Shown here: positions 44,180-55,500 of the stretch, piece by piece
Numbering within the stretch: position 1 is the stretch's first letter
Layout: each line of letters starts with the position of its first letter
DNA from: Maricaulis sp036231565
GTDB lineage: Bacteria; Pseudomonadota; Alphaproteobacteria; Caulobacterales; Maricaulaceae
Assembly: GCA_036231565.1 (NCBI GenBank)
Contig: JAZAHA010000062.1
Coordinates: 35,412-99,411, forward strand
Length of the DNA stretch: 64,000 bases
Direction: 5' to 3'
Position numbers and translations under genes: made by a program
The notes under the pieces: model-generated
What the model was told of the DNA's origin: nothing
The model's database searches: none
Seen by the model: the letters and a program-made list of their open reading frames with translations, nothing else

Positions 44180-47100
44180 ATGAAGAGTTTCAAGCGAGCC
44201 TGTCTGGGCTCAACCGCCTATGCGCTGGCCGTCGTGATGGGGGCAGCTGTTGCTGTTCCCGGCGTCGCGACCGTTGCGACCGCACAGGACTACACCAGCG
44301 GCGGTGTCGTCGGCACGGTGGTGGACGCGAATGGCAACCCGGTCTCGGGCGCGAGCGTGACGCTGCGTTCGCAGGCCCAGGGCTTCAGCCGTGAGCTGTC
44401 CACCGACGCCAGCGGGTCTTTCCGCGCCACCCTGCTGCCGCAGGGCAGCTATGATGTGACGATCAGCGCGCCGGGCTTTGCCGATATGGCGGACACAGTC
44501 GTGATCCGGGTCGGCGGCCTGTCGAACTATACCTTCAACGCCGTGGAAGCGAGCGACACCGAAACCATCGTGGTGACGGGAACGGCGGTGCAGCAGCTGC
44601 AGTTCCAGCAGACGACCTCGGGTCTGAATGTCGATGTGGAAGATCTGGTCGCAACGCTGCCGGTCGGCCGCAATATCGAGTCCATCATCCAGTTCGCACC
44701 GACAGTGGTGGCGAGCGATAACGACTTCCGCAGTGTTGGCGGCGGCGGTGCCGGCGCGACGGCCGTCGGTGGTGCGTCAGCCGCCGAGAACGCATTCTAC
44801 GTCAACGGCCTGAATATCACCAATTTCGACACATACCTGGGCGGTGCAACGGTGCCGTTCGATTTCTACCAGACGGTTGAAGTGAAGAATGGCGGTTATC
44901 CGGCCGAGTTCGGCCGCGCGACGGGCGGCGTCATCAATGCCGTGACCAAGTCGGGCACGAACGAGTTCGAGTTTGGCATTCACGGCAACTGGTCGCCGGA
45001 CGCCCTGCGTTCCGACAGCCCGGACACCTATCTGTCCCGCAACTCGCTGGATGAAGCCGAGGCGATGGACCTGATCCTGGAAGCCGGTGGCCCGGTCATC
45101 CCGGATCGCCTGTTTTTCTACGGCCTCTACCAGTTGCGTGATACCCGTAGCGAGAACGCGTCGATTGCCAACGGGACCTACGACGTCATCGAGTCCGACG
45201 ATCCGTTCTTCGGCCTGAAGCTGGATGGATATCTGACCGACAACCACCACTTCGAGTTCACCTATTTTGACACCACGCGGGAGACCACGATGAGCTCCTA
45301 TGCGTTCGACGGTGTCGATACGGTGGGAACGGACGTGATCGGCACGACGGTCTATGAAAATGGCGGGCCGAGCTATGTTGCCAAGTATACCGGCAACCTG
45401 ACCGACAATTTCACGATTTCGGCGGCCTATGGCGTCAGCGAAGATCGCCATTCCGAACTCGCATCGAACCCGGACGCCCCCTATGTCGTCGACCAGCGCT
45501 CCGGTACCGCTGTCCGTATCGGCCCGCAAACGTCCGGCAACAATGACTTCAACGAGACACGGCGGGAGTTCTACCGGATCGATGGTGATGTCTTCTTCGA
45601 CTTCATGGGCTCACACCATCTGCGCATCGGCTACGAGAACGAGCGTTTGTCGCTGGAACACCTGCTGGCGCGAACGGGTGGTGCTGACTGGCGCGCTTAC
45701 ACCGTGTCTGCGAGCACGGCCAGTATCTACGGATTGCCGGAGGGCTCCGAGATCATTCGTTCGACCGTGGGCCGGTTCGGCGGGGCGGTGGAAGGTGAGA
45801 ACCAGGCCTTCTACATCCAGGACTCCTGGGATGTCACCGATCGCCTGAACCTGCAGATCGGTGTGCGCAACGACCACTTCCAGCTCGAGAACCTGATCGG
45901 TGAAGTGCCGGTCGATCTCGACAATAACTGGGGTGCGCGGGTCGGTTTCAACTATGACGTCTTCGGCGACAGCGGCACGCGTCTCTACGGTTCCTACGGC
46001 CGCTACTACATTCCGCCGGCGCTCAACATGAGCTTCCGCGGGGCCGACCTCTTCGTACGGGAATACTTCGAGCTTGTTTCGCTCAACACCACGACGGGCG
46101 AATTCGTGCTCGGCGATGTTCGCACGACCGACAATTCCGGTGTCGCGGCTCTGGGGGCAAGTGCCTGTCCGGATGGCGCGATCTCGCCGGCGGGAACGAC
46201 ATCCTGTCTTGTTTACGGCAACGGGTCGCAGGAGCCGGCGATCTCCAAGACGTCGCGTGATTTGCGGGCGACCTACGAGGATGAGTTCTCGATCGGTATC
46301 GACCACGATCTCAATGATGACTGGACCATCGGTGCCCGTGCGACGTGGCGTACCCTGGGCGATGTGTCCGAAGACGTCGCGATCGATGATGCCATCATCC
46401 GCTACTGCCAGGACAATGGCATCGCCGGTTGTGAGGAGATCTGGTTCGGCGACTACCAGTACGTGATCATGAATCCGGGTGAGGCGATCGACGTCTATAC
46501 CCGCGATCCGCTGCCGGGGCAGTCCGAACGTACGGTCATCCATCTCACGGAAGAGCAGCTCAATCTGCCGACCGCCGAACGCGATTATGCGGCGCTCGAG
46601 CTGAGCTTCGAACGGGCATTCGATGGTGTCTGGGGCCTGCGCGGTTCCTACGTCTGGTCGACATCCTACGGCAATTACGAGGGCACGGTTCTGTCCGACA
46701 ATGGCCAGGACGATGCCGGTACGACGATCCTGTACGATCACCCGGGTCTGACCGACAACGCCTATGGCTATCTGCCGAACCACCGTCGGCACCAGTTCAA
46801 GGTCTGGGGCAGCTACCAGCTCCTCGACGACCTGCTGGTCGGCGGCAATCTGTCGGTGACTTCGCCGCGCCTGTACGGGTGCCGCGGTGTTCACCCGACC
46901 GAAGCCTCTTCGGCCGCCTACGGCGCCTCGTCCTGGTATTGCCAGGGTGTCGCTTCCCGTCGCTCCTCGGAGTTCGAGAGCGACTGGGAAACCCGGCTGG
47001 ACCTGTCCGCACGCTATGCTGTGCCGATGGGTGACAACCGTGGCGACCTGATCCTGCGGGCCGACGTCTTCAACGTCCTCGGACTGGAAGCGGGGGTCGA

Positions 47101-47212
47101 CTACAACGAGAACGGCGACACCGCGGCGGGTACGCCGGATCCGAATTATGGCGCCGTGCGGTACTACCAGTCGCCGCGCTCCGTCCGGATCGGTTTCGAC
47201 TGGACTTTCTGA
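44180..47212 (+). CDS. Oar-like TonB-dependent outer-membrane receptor with carboxypeptidase-regulatory-like domain
   Basis: The 1010-aa protein has a signal peptide (cleavage near TVATAQD, about 35), a CarboxypepD_reg beta-sandwich (VVDANGNPVSGASVTLRSQ, about 45-115), a plug domain (about 125-260; ETIVVTGTAVQQ, NIESIIQFAPTV, and GYPAEFGRATGGVINAVTKSG), and a large barrel ending SVRIGFDWTF. Family members are Oar/CirA-type receptors that import polymers or peptides. The ATG at 44180 has GAGGGG upstream. It lies divergently from the LytS/LytTR pair and ends at a UUCG-type terminator. The substrate is unknown. Confidence 0.9.
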   Translation: MKSFKRACLGSTAYALAVVMGAAVAVPGVATVATAQDYTSGGVVGTVVDANGNPVSGASVTLRSQAQGFSRELSTDASGSFRATLLPQGSYDVTISAPGFADMADTVVIRVGGLSNYTFNAVEASDTETIVVTGTAVQQLQFQQTTSGLNVDVEDLVATLPVGRNIESIIQFAPTVVASDNDFRSVGGGGAGATAVGGASAAENAFYVNGLNITNFDTYLGGATVPFDFYQTVEVKNGGYPAEFGRATGGVINAVTKSGTNEFEFGIHGNWSPDALRSDSPDTYLSRNSLDEAEAMDLILEAGGPVIPDRLFFYGLYQLRDTRSENASIANGTYDVIESDDPFFGLKLDGYLTDNHHFEFTYFDTTRETTMSSYAFDGVDTVGTDVIGTTVYENGGPSYVAKYTGNLTDNFTISAAYGVSEDRHSELASNPDAPYVVDQRSGTAVRIGPQTSGNNDFNETRREFYRIDGDVFFDFMGSHHLRIGYENERLSLEHLLARTGGADWRAYTVSASTASIYGLPEGSEIIRSTVGRFGGAVEGENQAFYIQDSWDVTDRLNLQIGVRNDHFQLENLIGEVPVDLDNNWGARVGFNYDVFGDSGTRLYGSYGRYYIPPALNMSFRGADLFVREYFELVSLNTTTGEFVLGDVRTTDNSGVAALGASACPDGAISPAGTTSCLVYGNGSQEPAISKTSRDLRATYEDEFSIGIDHDLNDDWTIGARATWRTLGDVSEDVAIDDAIIRYCQDNGIAGCEEIWFGDYQYVIMNPGEAIDVYTRDPLPGQSERTVIHLTEEQLNLPTAERDYAALELSFERAFDGVWGLRGSYVWSTSYGNYEGTVLSDNGQDDAGTTILYDHPGLTDNAYGYLPNHRRHQFKVWGSYQLLDDLLVGGNLSVTSPRLYGCRGVHPTEASSAAYGASSWYCQGVASRRSSEFESDWETRLDLSARYAVPMGDNRGDLILRADVFNVLGLEAGVDYNENGDTAAGTPDPNYGAVRYYQSPRSVRIGFDWTF

Positions 47213-47233
47213 CGGGTTCTGGGATCCGACGGG

Positions 47234-47264
47234 AAAGGCGGGCTCTTCGGAGCCCGCCTTTTTC
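47234..47264 (+). terminator. Rho-independent terminator of the Oar-like receptor gene
   Basis: A perfect 12-bp stem (AAAGGCGGGCTC with GAGCCCGCCTTT) is capped by a C(TTCG)G tetraloop and followed by TT. It starts 22 bases after the stop. Confidence 0.9.
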
Positions 47265-47308
47265 ACAGGCAGTGTCGGCAATCCCGTCGGGCCGGGAGCG
47301 GAAGCCGT

Positions 47309-47716
47309 CTAGATCGCGGCGGCAGTCGTTGCGTCCTTGCGGCAGCTATCTTCGCCGGCCAGCCATTCACGTGCCGCCCCCTTGCTGGAGAAAAGCTCGG
47401 CGGTGCCACCCTGGTTGCGGATATTACTGGCCGTCCGCTCCATCAGTTCGTGCTGGTTCGACAGGCAGACCAGGGCTGTCTTGTAGCCCGCCAACGCGCG
47501 TGCCGTTGCGCGGGCCCGCATCTCCAGCTCGGTGGGGTCGAGTATGTATGCGGCCAGACGGACATCGCAGAGGACTTTGGTGACCTGCATGCTGGATGTC
47601 AGCGCCTGGAAGGCGGCGATGACCGGCGGACGGGTTTCGTGGAATTGTTCGCCCGACGCATAGATCTCCATGGTGTCGCCGATCGGGCGGAGTTCGAAAC
47701 CGTCCTCGGTATACAT
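47309..47716 (-). CDS. SpoIIAA-like/STAS-fold small protein
   Basis: The 135-aa soluble protein has alternating strands and helices of the STAS-like type: EDGFELRPIGDTMEIYASG, VTKVLCDVRLAAYILDPTELEMRARAT, LAGYKTALVCLSNQHELM, and GTAELFSSKGAAREWL. The final Cys-rich tail is DSCRKD. SpoIIAA-like proteins in proteobacteria are often lipid- or partner-binding modules. ATG 47716 (MYTEDGFEL) excludes an arginine-rich leader. It is divergent from the hybrid kinase; function is unknown. Confidence 0.65.
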   Translation of the reverse strand: MYTEDGFELRPIGDTMEIYASGEQFHETRPPVIAAFQALTSSMQVTKVLCDVRLAAYILDPTELEMRARATARALAGYKTALVCLSNQHELMERTASNIRNQGGTAELFSSKGAAREWLAGEDSCRKDATTAAAI

Positions 47717-47951
47717 CCATCCTCCAATGCCTTGGCCGGCGTCCCCTGAGCCGATCGGACGCCTGAAGTCCGCCCGACAGCGTCGGCGCACAATCTTGCC
47801 GGGGCGTTAAGCCGGTCTTCATGTGATATGAACCTTCCGCCGCCCCGGCGTCCGGCGTCAAGGCCGGGTGTTCCCGAATACAATCCAGCGTCGGGTTGTA
47901 CGTCTCTTGTTAACGTCACCCGGGCTAGTACGGCGGCAAGGAGGCGCTTGC

Positions 47952-49772
47952 ATGTCTTGGCAATGGATAGACAGGCTGGTCGGAGCCGATCCGCGCCTGA
48001 ATCTGGAACATGCGGTACGTTGCCGCGTGGCCGCCGCCTTCACGGTCATTTTCTGTCTTATGGGGCTGGTCAACGCGGCGATGCTGGCACTGATCGTCGA
48101 TGGTCGCCCAGGCATGGCACAACTGGCCGTCGGTACGGCTTTCATGGCCGCGGTCGTGGGAGGAGTAGGCCTGCGGCTGCGCCGGCCGAACCTGACCATC
48201 GCCATGATGCTGGGATTGTGCGCGCTCGCGCTCGGGGCTGCGGCCTTTGCCAATCGCGGCTCCTTTCCACCGGCTTCGCTTTATCTGCCCGGCATCATCC
48301 TTGGCGCCTACATCGCCTGGGGCCGTCAGGCGATTTTCGTTGCGGCTCTGCCGGTGGCTGCCTATTTCGGCTATGTCCTGTGGGAGGCCGGCCGCAATGA
48401 TGGCAGCCTGCTGGCCTTCAGCCCGGCGGAAATGCTCCATATCCTCGTCGCCGCGTCGGCTTTCTCCTGTGTCTGGATTGTTCTGTTCGGCACCAGTTTC
48501 CGTTCGGCTGCGCATGATGCGCAGCAGGCGCTGGAAGAATATAATGCCAAGCTGGAAGCAGCCCTGGCGACGGCGCGCGAGGCGAACCGGGCCAAGTCGG
48601 AATTCATCGCGAACATGAGCCACGAGGTGCGTACGCCGCTCAACGGCGTGCTCGGCATGACGAGTGTCATGCTGCAGGATGCGCGCCTGTCCGAGGAACA
48701 GAAGCATTCGCTGAAGCTCATCGATGCCTCGGGCAAATCGCTGCTGGAACTGCTCAACGATGTGCTGGACCTGTCGAAGATCGAAGCCGGCGGGCTCGAT
48801 CTGGAAGAGGGTGACTTCGACCTCGTTGCGCTGGTGCGCAGCACGGTCGAGCACTGGCGCCTTCAGGCGGGCGCGAAAGGCGTCGATCTGGTCTTCACCC
48901 GGGAAGGGATCGGCGAGCGTTTCAACGTCCGCGGTGACGCGATGCGGGTGCGTCAGGTTATCAACAACCTGCTCTCGAATGCCGTGAAGTTCACGCATCG
49001 CGGCGGAATCACAGTTGTCCTGTCCCGTCCGGACAGTCAGAACGGCGCGGTGATACCGGTGCGCATAAGTGTGCGGGATACCGGTGTGGGTATTCCCCGG
49101 GACAAGCACGATCTCATCTTCGAGGCTTTCACCCAGGTCGATACCTCGACGACGCGGCAATATGGCGGCACCGGGCTGGGCCTGGCGATCTGCCGCCGTC
49201 TGGTGCGCCAGATGGGCGGCGATATCGGTCTGTCCAGTGATCCCGGACGCGGCGCGACCTTCACCGTGGATCTGCCTTTTTCGGCTGGCAGTCAGCCAGT
49301 GCCCACCGCGGTCTCGGCCCCCTCGGATCCCATTTACGTCGACAAACCCGTCCGTATTCTTGTGGTGGATGACGTTGTCACGAACCAGCTCGTGCTGCGT
49401 GCCATGGTACAGCAGGTCGCCAGCGGCGACGGGCTGGTGATCGAATGCGCATCCAGCGGCCGGGAGGCCGTCAACAAGGCCACGTCGCAGGCCTATGACA
49501 TCGTCCTGATGGATATCCAGATGCCCGAGATGGATGGTGTCAGTGCCATGCGATGTATCCGCGAGACACGCAAGTCCGGCCATGCGAGCATGGTTGCCGT
49601 CACGGCGCTGGCCTCTGAGGACCATCGCCGCGAGTTCGAGGCCGACGGCTTCGTTGCCTACCTGCCCAAACCGGTCGAATTGGCAACGCTGCGCGCCGTG
49701 CTTGCCCGGTTACTGGCCGGGGCGGAGGACGCTGCGGTCGAGGCCCCGGGCTCAGCTGCGCCGAAGCGCTAG
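47952..49772 (+). CDS. Hybrid sensor histidine kinase / response regulator
   Basis: The 606-aa protein has six hydrophobic helices (about 25-180), HisKA with phospho-acceptor H224 in NMSHEVRTPLNGVLG, HATPase (NLLSNAVKFTHRGG, DTGVGIP, GGTGLGLAIC), and a C-terminal receiver with D521 in VLMDIQMPEMDG and K in YLPKPV. It can pass phosphate from its own receiver to an Hpt protein; no Hpt or output regulator is encoded nearby. AAGGAGG sits seven bases before the ATG at 47952. The stop overlaps the convergent TPP-enzyme gene by four bases (49769-49772). Confidence 0.92.
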   Translation: MSWQWIDRLVGADPRLNLEHAVRCRVAAAFTVIFCLMGLVNAAMLALIVDGRPGMAQLAVGTAFMAAVVGGVGLRLRRPNLTIAMMLGLCALALGAAAFANRGSFPPASLYLPGIILGAYIAWGRQAIFVAALPVAAYFGYVLWEAGRNDGSLLAFSPAEMLHILVAASAFSCVWIVLFGTSFRSAAHDAQQALEEYNAKLEAALATAREANRAKSEFIANMSHEVRTPLNGVLGMTSVMLQDARLSEEQKHSLKLIDASGKSLLELLNDVLDLSKIEAGGLDLEEGDFDLVALVRSTVEHWRLQAGAKGVDLVFTREGIGERFNVRGDAMRVRQVINNLLSNAVKFTHRGGITVVLSRPDSQNGAVIPVRISVRDTGVGIPRDKHDLIFEAFTQVDTSTTRQYGGTGLGLAICRRLVRQMGGDIGLSSDPGRGATFTVDLPFSAGSQPVPTAVSAPSDPIYVDKPVRILVVDDVVTNQLVLRAMVQQVASGDGLVIECASSGREAVNKATSQAYDIVLMDIQMPEMDGVSAMRCIRETRKSGHASMVAVTALASEDHRREFEADGFVAYLPKPVELATLRAVLARLLAGAEDAAVEAPGSAAPKR

Positions 49773-51319
49773 ATCTCCGCCACGATCAGCTGCGGTCCGC
49801 CTTCGGCCAGGGCCGCCTGCAGGGAGTCGTCGAACGCGCCCGCGGTTGCAGCCCGCCGGGCCGGCACGCCAAAGCCTTCTGCCAGCTTCACCCAGTCCAT
49901 CTTCGGATTGTCGAGCGACAGCATCTGCTGCGCCGCCGGTCCCGGCTCGCCGGCGCCGACGCGTGCCAGTTCCACATTCAGCACCAGATAGGAGTGATTG
50001 GCGAAAACGACATTGACGATGTTCTGCCTTTCACGCGCCTGGGTCCACAGCGCCTGCAGGGTGTAAGCCGCTGCACCGTCGCCGCACAGGGCGAACACCT
50101 GGCGGTCCGGGCAGGCCATCGCTGCGCCGACCGCCTGGGGCATGCCCGAGCCGATGGCGCCGCCGGTCAGGCACAGCCAGTCGTGACGTGGGCCGTGTTC
50201 GATCCACGGGAAAACACCCATGCCCGACGTCGTGGCATCGTCGCAGATTACCGAGTCTTCCGGCATGTGCCGCAGGAGCGAAATCCCGACATAGCCCGGA
50301 TTGAGCGGCTCGTCCGGGAAGAGTTTGGGGGCCTGCGACAGTTTTGAAAGGGCCGGAGCCGGCGCATCGGGGAACTGCGCCGCAAGGCTCTGCAATGCGC
50401 CCTGAATGTCGCTGGAAGCGTCGCCCAATGTAACGGTTCTGGCACCCGGAGGTGTCAGTTCGCCTGGCTGGTCGGGATAGGCGAAGAAGGCGACCGGAGG
50501 TTTGGAGCCGGCGATCACCAGAAGGTCGGTCCCGGCCAGTTCCTCAAGCGCCTGCTCCCCGAAATAGGCAAGTCGTTTCGGTGACACCCGGCCATGCCCG
50601 CGGGTGATACGGGGGACGAATGTGTCCATGAAAAGTTTCGCGCCGGTCGCCTCGGCGATCCGGCCCGCAGCCTCCAGCCCGGCATCCAGACAGGCATCAT
50701 TGCCCAGCAGGATGACGGGTGCCTTTGCGGCTCTCAGGGCGTCCGCGATGTCGGCGACGGTATCGGCGGGCACCGGCGTCGCTGCGGGCGGCTCGATGGC
50801 TGGCAGCACGTCCGGTTCGGCATCCGACCAGGCGCAGTCGGCCGGCAGGATCAGACTGGCGACCCCGCGTGCAGGGCCGTAGGCCTGACGCACCGCTTCG
50901 ACGGCCATGGCGGATACTTCGGACGGTTCGCGCACCGTGCCGACCCAGCGCGACATGGGGCGGCAGACGCCTTCGACATCGCTGGTCAGGGGGGCATCGA
51001 GTTCCAGGTGGTGGCGGGCATGATCGCCGACAATATTGACCACGGGCGCATGGCCACGCTGGGCATTGTGCAGATTGGCGAGACCATTACCGGCACCCGG
51101 GCCCAGATGCAGCAGGGTGCAGGCCGGCTTTCCGGCCATGCGGGCATAACCGTCGGCGGCGCCGGTCGCCACGCCCTCGAAGAGACACAGGACCGATCGC
51201 ATCCCCTCGATCCGGTCGAGGGCTGCGACCATGTGCATTTCCGAGGTTCCGGGATTGGTGAAACACACGTCCACGCCCTGATTGATCAGGGTGCGCACCA
51301 GGCTTTCCGCTGCAAACAT
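49769..51319 (-). CDS. Thiamine-diphosphate-dependent enzyme (acetolactate synthase large-subunit-like)
   Basis: The 516-aa protein has the three TPP-enzyme domains. The cofactor-activating Glu lies in CLFEGVATGAADGYARM, and the TPP-magnesium motif is LCGDGAAAYTLQALW...FANHSY (GDG-N). It resembles the catabolic or benzoylformate-decarboxylase-like branch of the IlvB family rather than biosynthetic AHAS; no small subunit is adjacent. An FMN alpha-hydroxy-acid dehydrogenase gene sits 43 bases upstream on the same strand, so oxidation followed by decarboxylation of an alpha-hydroxy acid is a reasonable but untested idea. The start at 51319 is MFAAESLVRTL. Confidence 0.85.
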   Translation of the reverse strand: MFAAESLVRTLINQGVDVCFTNPGTSEMHMVAALDRIEGMRSVLCLFEGVATGAADGYARMAGKPACTLLHLGPGAGNGLANLHNAQRGHAPVVNIVGDHARHHLELDAPLTSDVEGVCRPMSRWVGTVREPSEVSAMAVEAVRQAYGPARGVASLILPADCAWSDAEPDVLPAIEPPAATPVPADTVADIADALRAAKAPVILLGNDACLDAGLEAAGRIAEATGAKLFMDTFVPRITRGHGRVSPKRLAYFGEQALEELAGTDLLVIAGSKPPVAFFAYPDQPGELTPPGARTVTLGDASSDIQGALQSLAAQFPDAPAPALSKLSQAPKLFPDEPLNPGYVGISLLRHMPEDSVICDDATTSGMGVFPWIEHGPRHDWLCLTGGAIGSGMPQAVGAAMACPDRQVFALCGDGAAAYTLQALWTQARERQNIVNVVFANHSYLVLNVELARVGAGEPGPAAQQMLSLDNPKMDWVKLAEGFGVPARRAATAGAFDDSLQAALAEGGPQLIVAEI

Positions 51320-51362
51320 CGAGACTTCCTCCAACCGTATATCGTCTTGTCTTTTGATCGTT

Positions 51363-52508
51363 CTAGCGCGGCGTGCGCACAAAGTCCGGGGTCAGCGCGT
51401 CCAGTCTCGTGACGCCGGTCAGCGCCATGTCGCGCCGCAGGGCACTCGTAAGAATGGCCAGAGCGCGGGTGACACCGGCTTCGCCGGCAGCACCGAGACC
51501 GTAGAGATAGGGCCGCCCCACCGCGACGGCCCGCGCGCCCAGCGCCAGGGCTTTCACGATATCGGTGCCGCGCCGGATACCGCCATCGAGAATGACCTCG
51601 GCCTGGCCACTGACGGCGGCGACGATATCGGCCAGCGTGTCGATGGTCGCTGGTGCCGTATCCAGTTGGCGTCCGCCATGATTGGAAATCCACACCGCGT
51701 CTGCGCCGGCATCGACGCAACGCCGGGCGTCATCGGCCCGGCAGATGCCCTTGATCGCGAAGGGGCCGCCCCAGGCTTCCTTCATCCAGGCTGCGTCCTT
51801 CCAGGTGACGGAGCGGTCGAACTGGGTGTCGAGAAACTCGGCAATGCCCATGTCACGGGTTTCCAGATCGACCCAGTTGGCCGTGGAGATTTTCGAGGTG
51901 GTCGCGATGTCCCACAGATAACCCGGCCGGGCGAGCACCTGGCTGACGGTCTTGGCATTGATTTCCGGCGGAACGGAAAAGGCGTTGACCAGGTCGCGCT
52001 CGCGATTGCCGGCGACGGGTACATCGACGGTAAGGATCAGGCCGGTAAAGCCGGCCTTGCGCGCCCGTTCCAGGGCCTGTTCGACCAGGCCGCGATCCTT
52101 CCAGACATAGACCTGGAACCATTTCGGCCCGTCATTGAAACGGGCGATGTCCTCGATCGTGGTCGAGGCGAGGGTGGAGAGGCAATGGATCAGCCCGGCC
52201 TTCTTCGCCGCCCGCGCGACCGCGGCTTCGCCCTCGCGTGGATGAAAGAGCCGCTGAACCGCGGTCGGGGTGACGATGATCGGGGCTGAGCAGGCATCGC
52301 CCATCACCGTGGTCGCCGTGTCGATCTCGGAGATATCGACGAGCGACTTGAACAACAGCTCGTAGTCGGCAAAACGGCGGTTGTTGGCGCCGAGGGTGAA
52401 CTCGTCGTCGGCCCCGCCATCGATATAGTCGAAGACCATGCGGGGCAGACGGCGCTGCGCCTCTCGGCGCAGCGCCGCGATATTATGGGCGTTTTCTATC
52501 CGGCTCAT
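51363..52508 (-). CDS. FMN-dependent alpha-hydroxy-acid dehydrogenase/oxidase
   Basis: The 381-aa TIM-barrel flavoprotein has the family signature SNHGGRQLD (catalytic His and Arg), FMN-phosphate residues in ILDGGIRRGTDIVKALALGARAV, and the N-terminal FDYIDGGADDEFTLGANN. The family oxidises L-lactate, mandelate or glycolate to the 2-oxo acid. It sits 32 bases after the RND pump gene and 43 before the TPP enzyme on one strand. ATG 52508 is MSRIENAHNIAAL. Which acid it acts on is not evident. Confidence 0.88.
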   Translation of the reverse strand: MSRIENAHNIAALRREAQRRLPRMVFDYIDGGADDEFTLGANNRRFADYELLFKSLVDISEIDTATTVMGDACSAPIIVTPTAVQRLFHPREGEAAVARAAKKAGLIHCLSTLASTTIEDIARFNDGPKWFQVYVWKDRGLVEQALERARKAGFTGLILTVDVPVAGNRERDLVNAFSVPPEINAKTVSQVLARPGYLWDIATTSKISTANWVDLETRDMGIAEFLDTQFDRSVTWKDAAWMKEAWGGPFAIKGICRADDARRCVDAGADAVWISNHGGRQLDTAPATIDTLADIVAAVSGQAEVILDGGIRRGTDIVKALALGARAVAVGRPYLYGLGAAGEAGVTRALAILTSALRRDMALTGVTRLDALTPDFVRTPR

Positions 52509-52540
52509 GGGCGGGAGCGTTGTCCCGCCCGCACCGGCCG

Positions 52541-55500
52541 TCAAGCGGGCTGTTCGTCGCGCCCTGTCCGGCGGATCCCGAAGAAGAGGGCGTAGAGCAC
52601 CGGCACAGCGATCATGGTCAGGATCGAGGCGAAGGTCAGTCCGCCGATAATGGTCACCGCCATGCCCTGGAAGAAGGCGTCCGCCAGAAGCGGTGTCATG
52701 CCCAGGATGGTCGTGGCGGCCGCCAGCAGGACAGGCCGCAGGCGGCTGACCGAGCCGTCGCGAACGGCTTCGAACCGGTCGGCTCCGGCCGCGATCCGCA
52801 TGTCGATCTCGTCCACCAATACGATGGCGTTCTTGATCAGCATGCCTGACAGCGACAGCAGGCCCAGCAGCGCGGTGAAGGAAAAGGCGACATTCGTGGC
52901 CAGGAGGCCGATCACCACACCGTTCACCGCCATCGGCACGACGGCCCAGATGATCAGCGGCTGACGCACCTTGGCGAACAGCATGAAGGAGATGGTCAGC
53001 ATGGCGATGAAGGTCAGCGGCAGCTGGCTGCCCAGCGACTGGTTCGCCTCCATGGCGCTTTCGTACTCGCCGCCCCATTCCAGGGTGTAGCCGGGCGGCA
53101 GCTCGACCGTTTCCACGATCTCGCTGAAACGGACAAAGCCCTCCGCCGCCGTCTCGTACGGCTGCGGATTGGCGCGCACCGAGATGGCCCGTGTCCGGTC
53201 GCGCCGCTGGATGAGGACATCCTCGAAATCGACGTCGAAACGCGATACGACCTGGTCGATCGGGACGTAGGCCGATTGCTGCGAGCTCCAGACAAGCCGG
53301 TCGCCCAGATAGGTCTCGCCGGCACGCTCCGAGGCGGGAGCCCGGGCGATGATCGGGATGAGTTCCTCGCCCTCGCGATAGACCCCGACCTGGGAGCCTT
53401 CGGTGGCGAACAGCATGGCATTGGCGACATTTTCGCGGGTCACGCCGATGGTGCGGGCGCGTTCCTCGATGATGACTGGATTGATCACCGGTGCCCGGCT
53501 GCGCCAGTCGGTGCGCAGGTCGATCACATTGCCGCGGACATGCAGTTCCTCGACGATCCGCTCGGCGATGGTGCGCAGCATGTCGGCATCGGGACCGAGG
53601 ATGCGGGCCTCCAGCTTGGCGCCGGAGGGCGGGCCGAAGACGATCCGGTCGACCCGGATCTGCACGTCCGGATACGTGTCCCGGACATGAGCCAGAATAC
53701 GGTCCGCCAGGGCCGGAATCTCGTCGCGATGTTCGGTGCGCACAATGACCTGGCCATAGGCCGTATTCGGCTGTTCGGAATTATAGGTCAGCATGAAGCG
53801 CGTTGCACCGGCACCGACGAAGGTGTCGAAAGCCAGGGTTTCCGGCTGCTCGCCGATGAAGGCGCCGATATCGCGCATCGTCGCGGCAGTCGAGAGAATG
53901 TCGGTGCCTTCCGGTTCTTCGACATTCACATAGAACATCGGCGTGTTGGAGTCCGGGAAGAAGGAGTTCTTCACCGAGCCGAAGCCAGCATAGCACACGA
54001 CCGTCACCACGATCAGGCCGGCCAGGACCAGCCAGCGCCGTTCAAGGGCCGGTTCCAGGACGCCGCGATAGAAGCGGTACATCCGGCCGGAATAGAGTTC
54101 GGCGTCGGTTTCGGGAGCGTCGCCGCGCGCCAGTGCTTTCTGGCGTTGGGCGTGGAAGAGGTGAAAACCGATCATCGGCACCACGGTGACCGCAATGACC
54201 CAGCTCAGCAGAAGCGAAATCGCGATGACGGCGAAGAGGGAGAAGAGGAATTCCCCGGTCGCGTCCGGCGACAGGCCGATGCCGGCAAAGGCCAGAATGC
54301 CGATCACGGTCGCGCCGAGCAGCGGCCATTGCGTTGACTGGACGGCTTCCTCGGCAGCATCGAGCCGCGGCTTGCCGCGCATTACGCCGGTCAGCATGCC
54401 TTCGGCCACGACGATCGCGTTGTCGACCAGCATGCCCATGGCGATGATCAGGGCGCCCAGCGAGATGCGCTCCATCTCGATGGCGAACATGTTCATGAAG
54501 AAGATGGTGCCGGCAACGGTCAGGAAGAGCGCAGACCCCACGGTCAGTCCGGCGCGCCAGCCCATGAAGACGCACAAAACACCGACCACGATGGCAATCG
54601 ACAGGCCGAGACTGAACAGGAAGCTGTTGATCGCCTCGTCGACCACGATGTGCTGCTGGTAGATCGGGTGAAGCTCGACACCGACCGGCAATTGCGATTC
54701 CAGCTCGGCGAGGCGCGCTTCCACGGCATGACCGACATCGACGATATTCGCCGTCGACAGGCCCGCGACGCCCAGCGTGAAGGCGCGGACATTGTTGTGG
54801 TAGATCAGCTGTTGCGGCCGTTCCTCGCGGGCGCGAGACACCTCGGCGATGTCGGACAGGCGGATCGCTTCGCTGCCATTGCCGGGCGTGATCAGAAGAT
54901 TGCTGATGGCATCCACCCCGCCCAGCGTCTGGGGAATGGCGATGCGCACATAGTTTTCGCCGATCGGCGTGGCGCCGGCGGAGACAACGGCATTCTGCTG
55001 GTTCAACTCGCTCAGCAGGCTTTCATAGGACAGGCCTAGCTGGGCCAGACTTTCCTGCGGGATCTCGATATAGATCCGCTCTTCCGGTTCGCCCTCGACC
55101 GAAACCTTGGCGACATTCTCGACCGTCAGAAGCTCGCGGCGCAGCATGCGCGCGATATCGCGCACCCGGTCGTCCGAATACCCGTCAGCGGTCACAGCAT
55201 AGAAGATGCCGTAAGTGTCGCCGAAATCATCATAGACGATGGGAGTGCCGGCCCCCGGCGGCAGGCCCGCCGTGGCGTCCCGGATGCGGGCGCGCAGCTC
55301 GGTCCAGACGGCCGGTATCTCGTCGCCGCCGATCGTATCGAGCATCTCGACATGGATTTCGGACATGCCCGGCGAGGATTCCGACAGGATCTCCTTCACC
55401 TCGCCCATCTGCTGGATGGCGATCTCGAGGTGTTCGGTGACCTCCAGCTCGACCTCTTCGGCCGTCGCGCCGGGATAGGGCGTGAAGATGATCGCCTGCT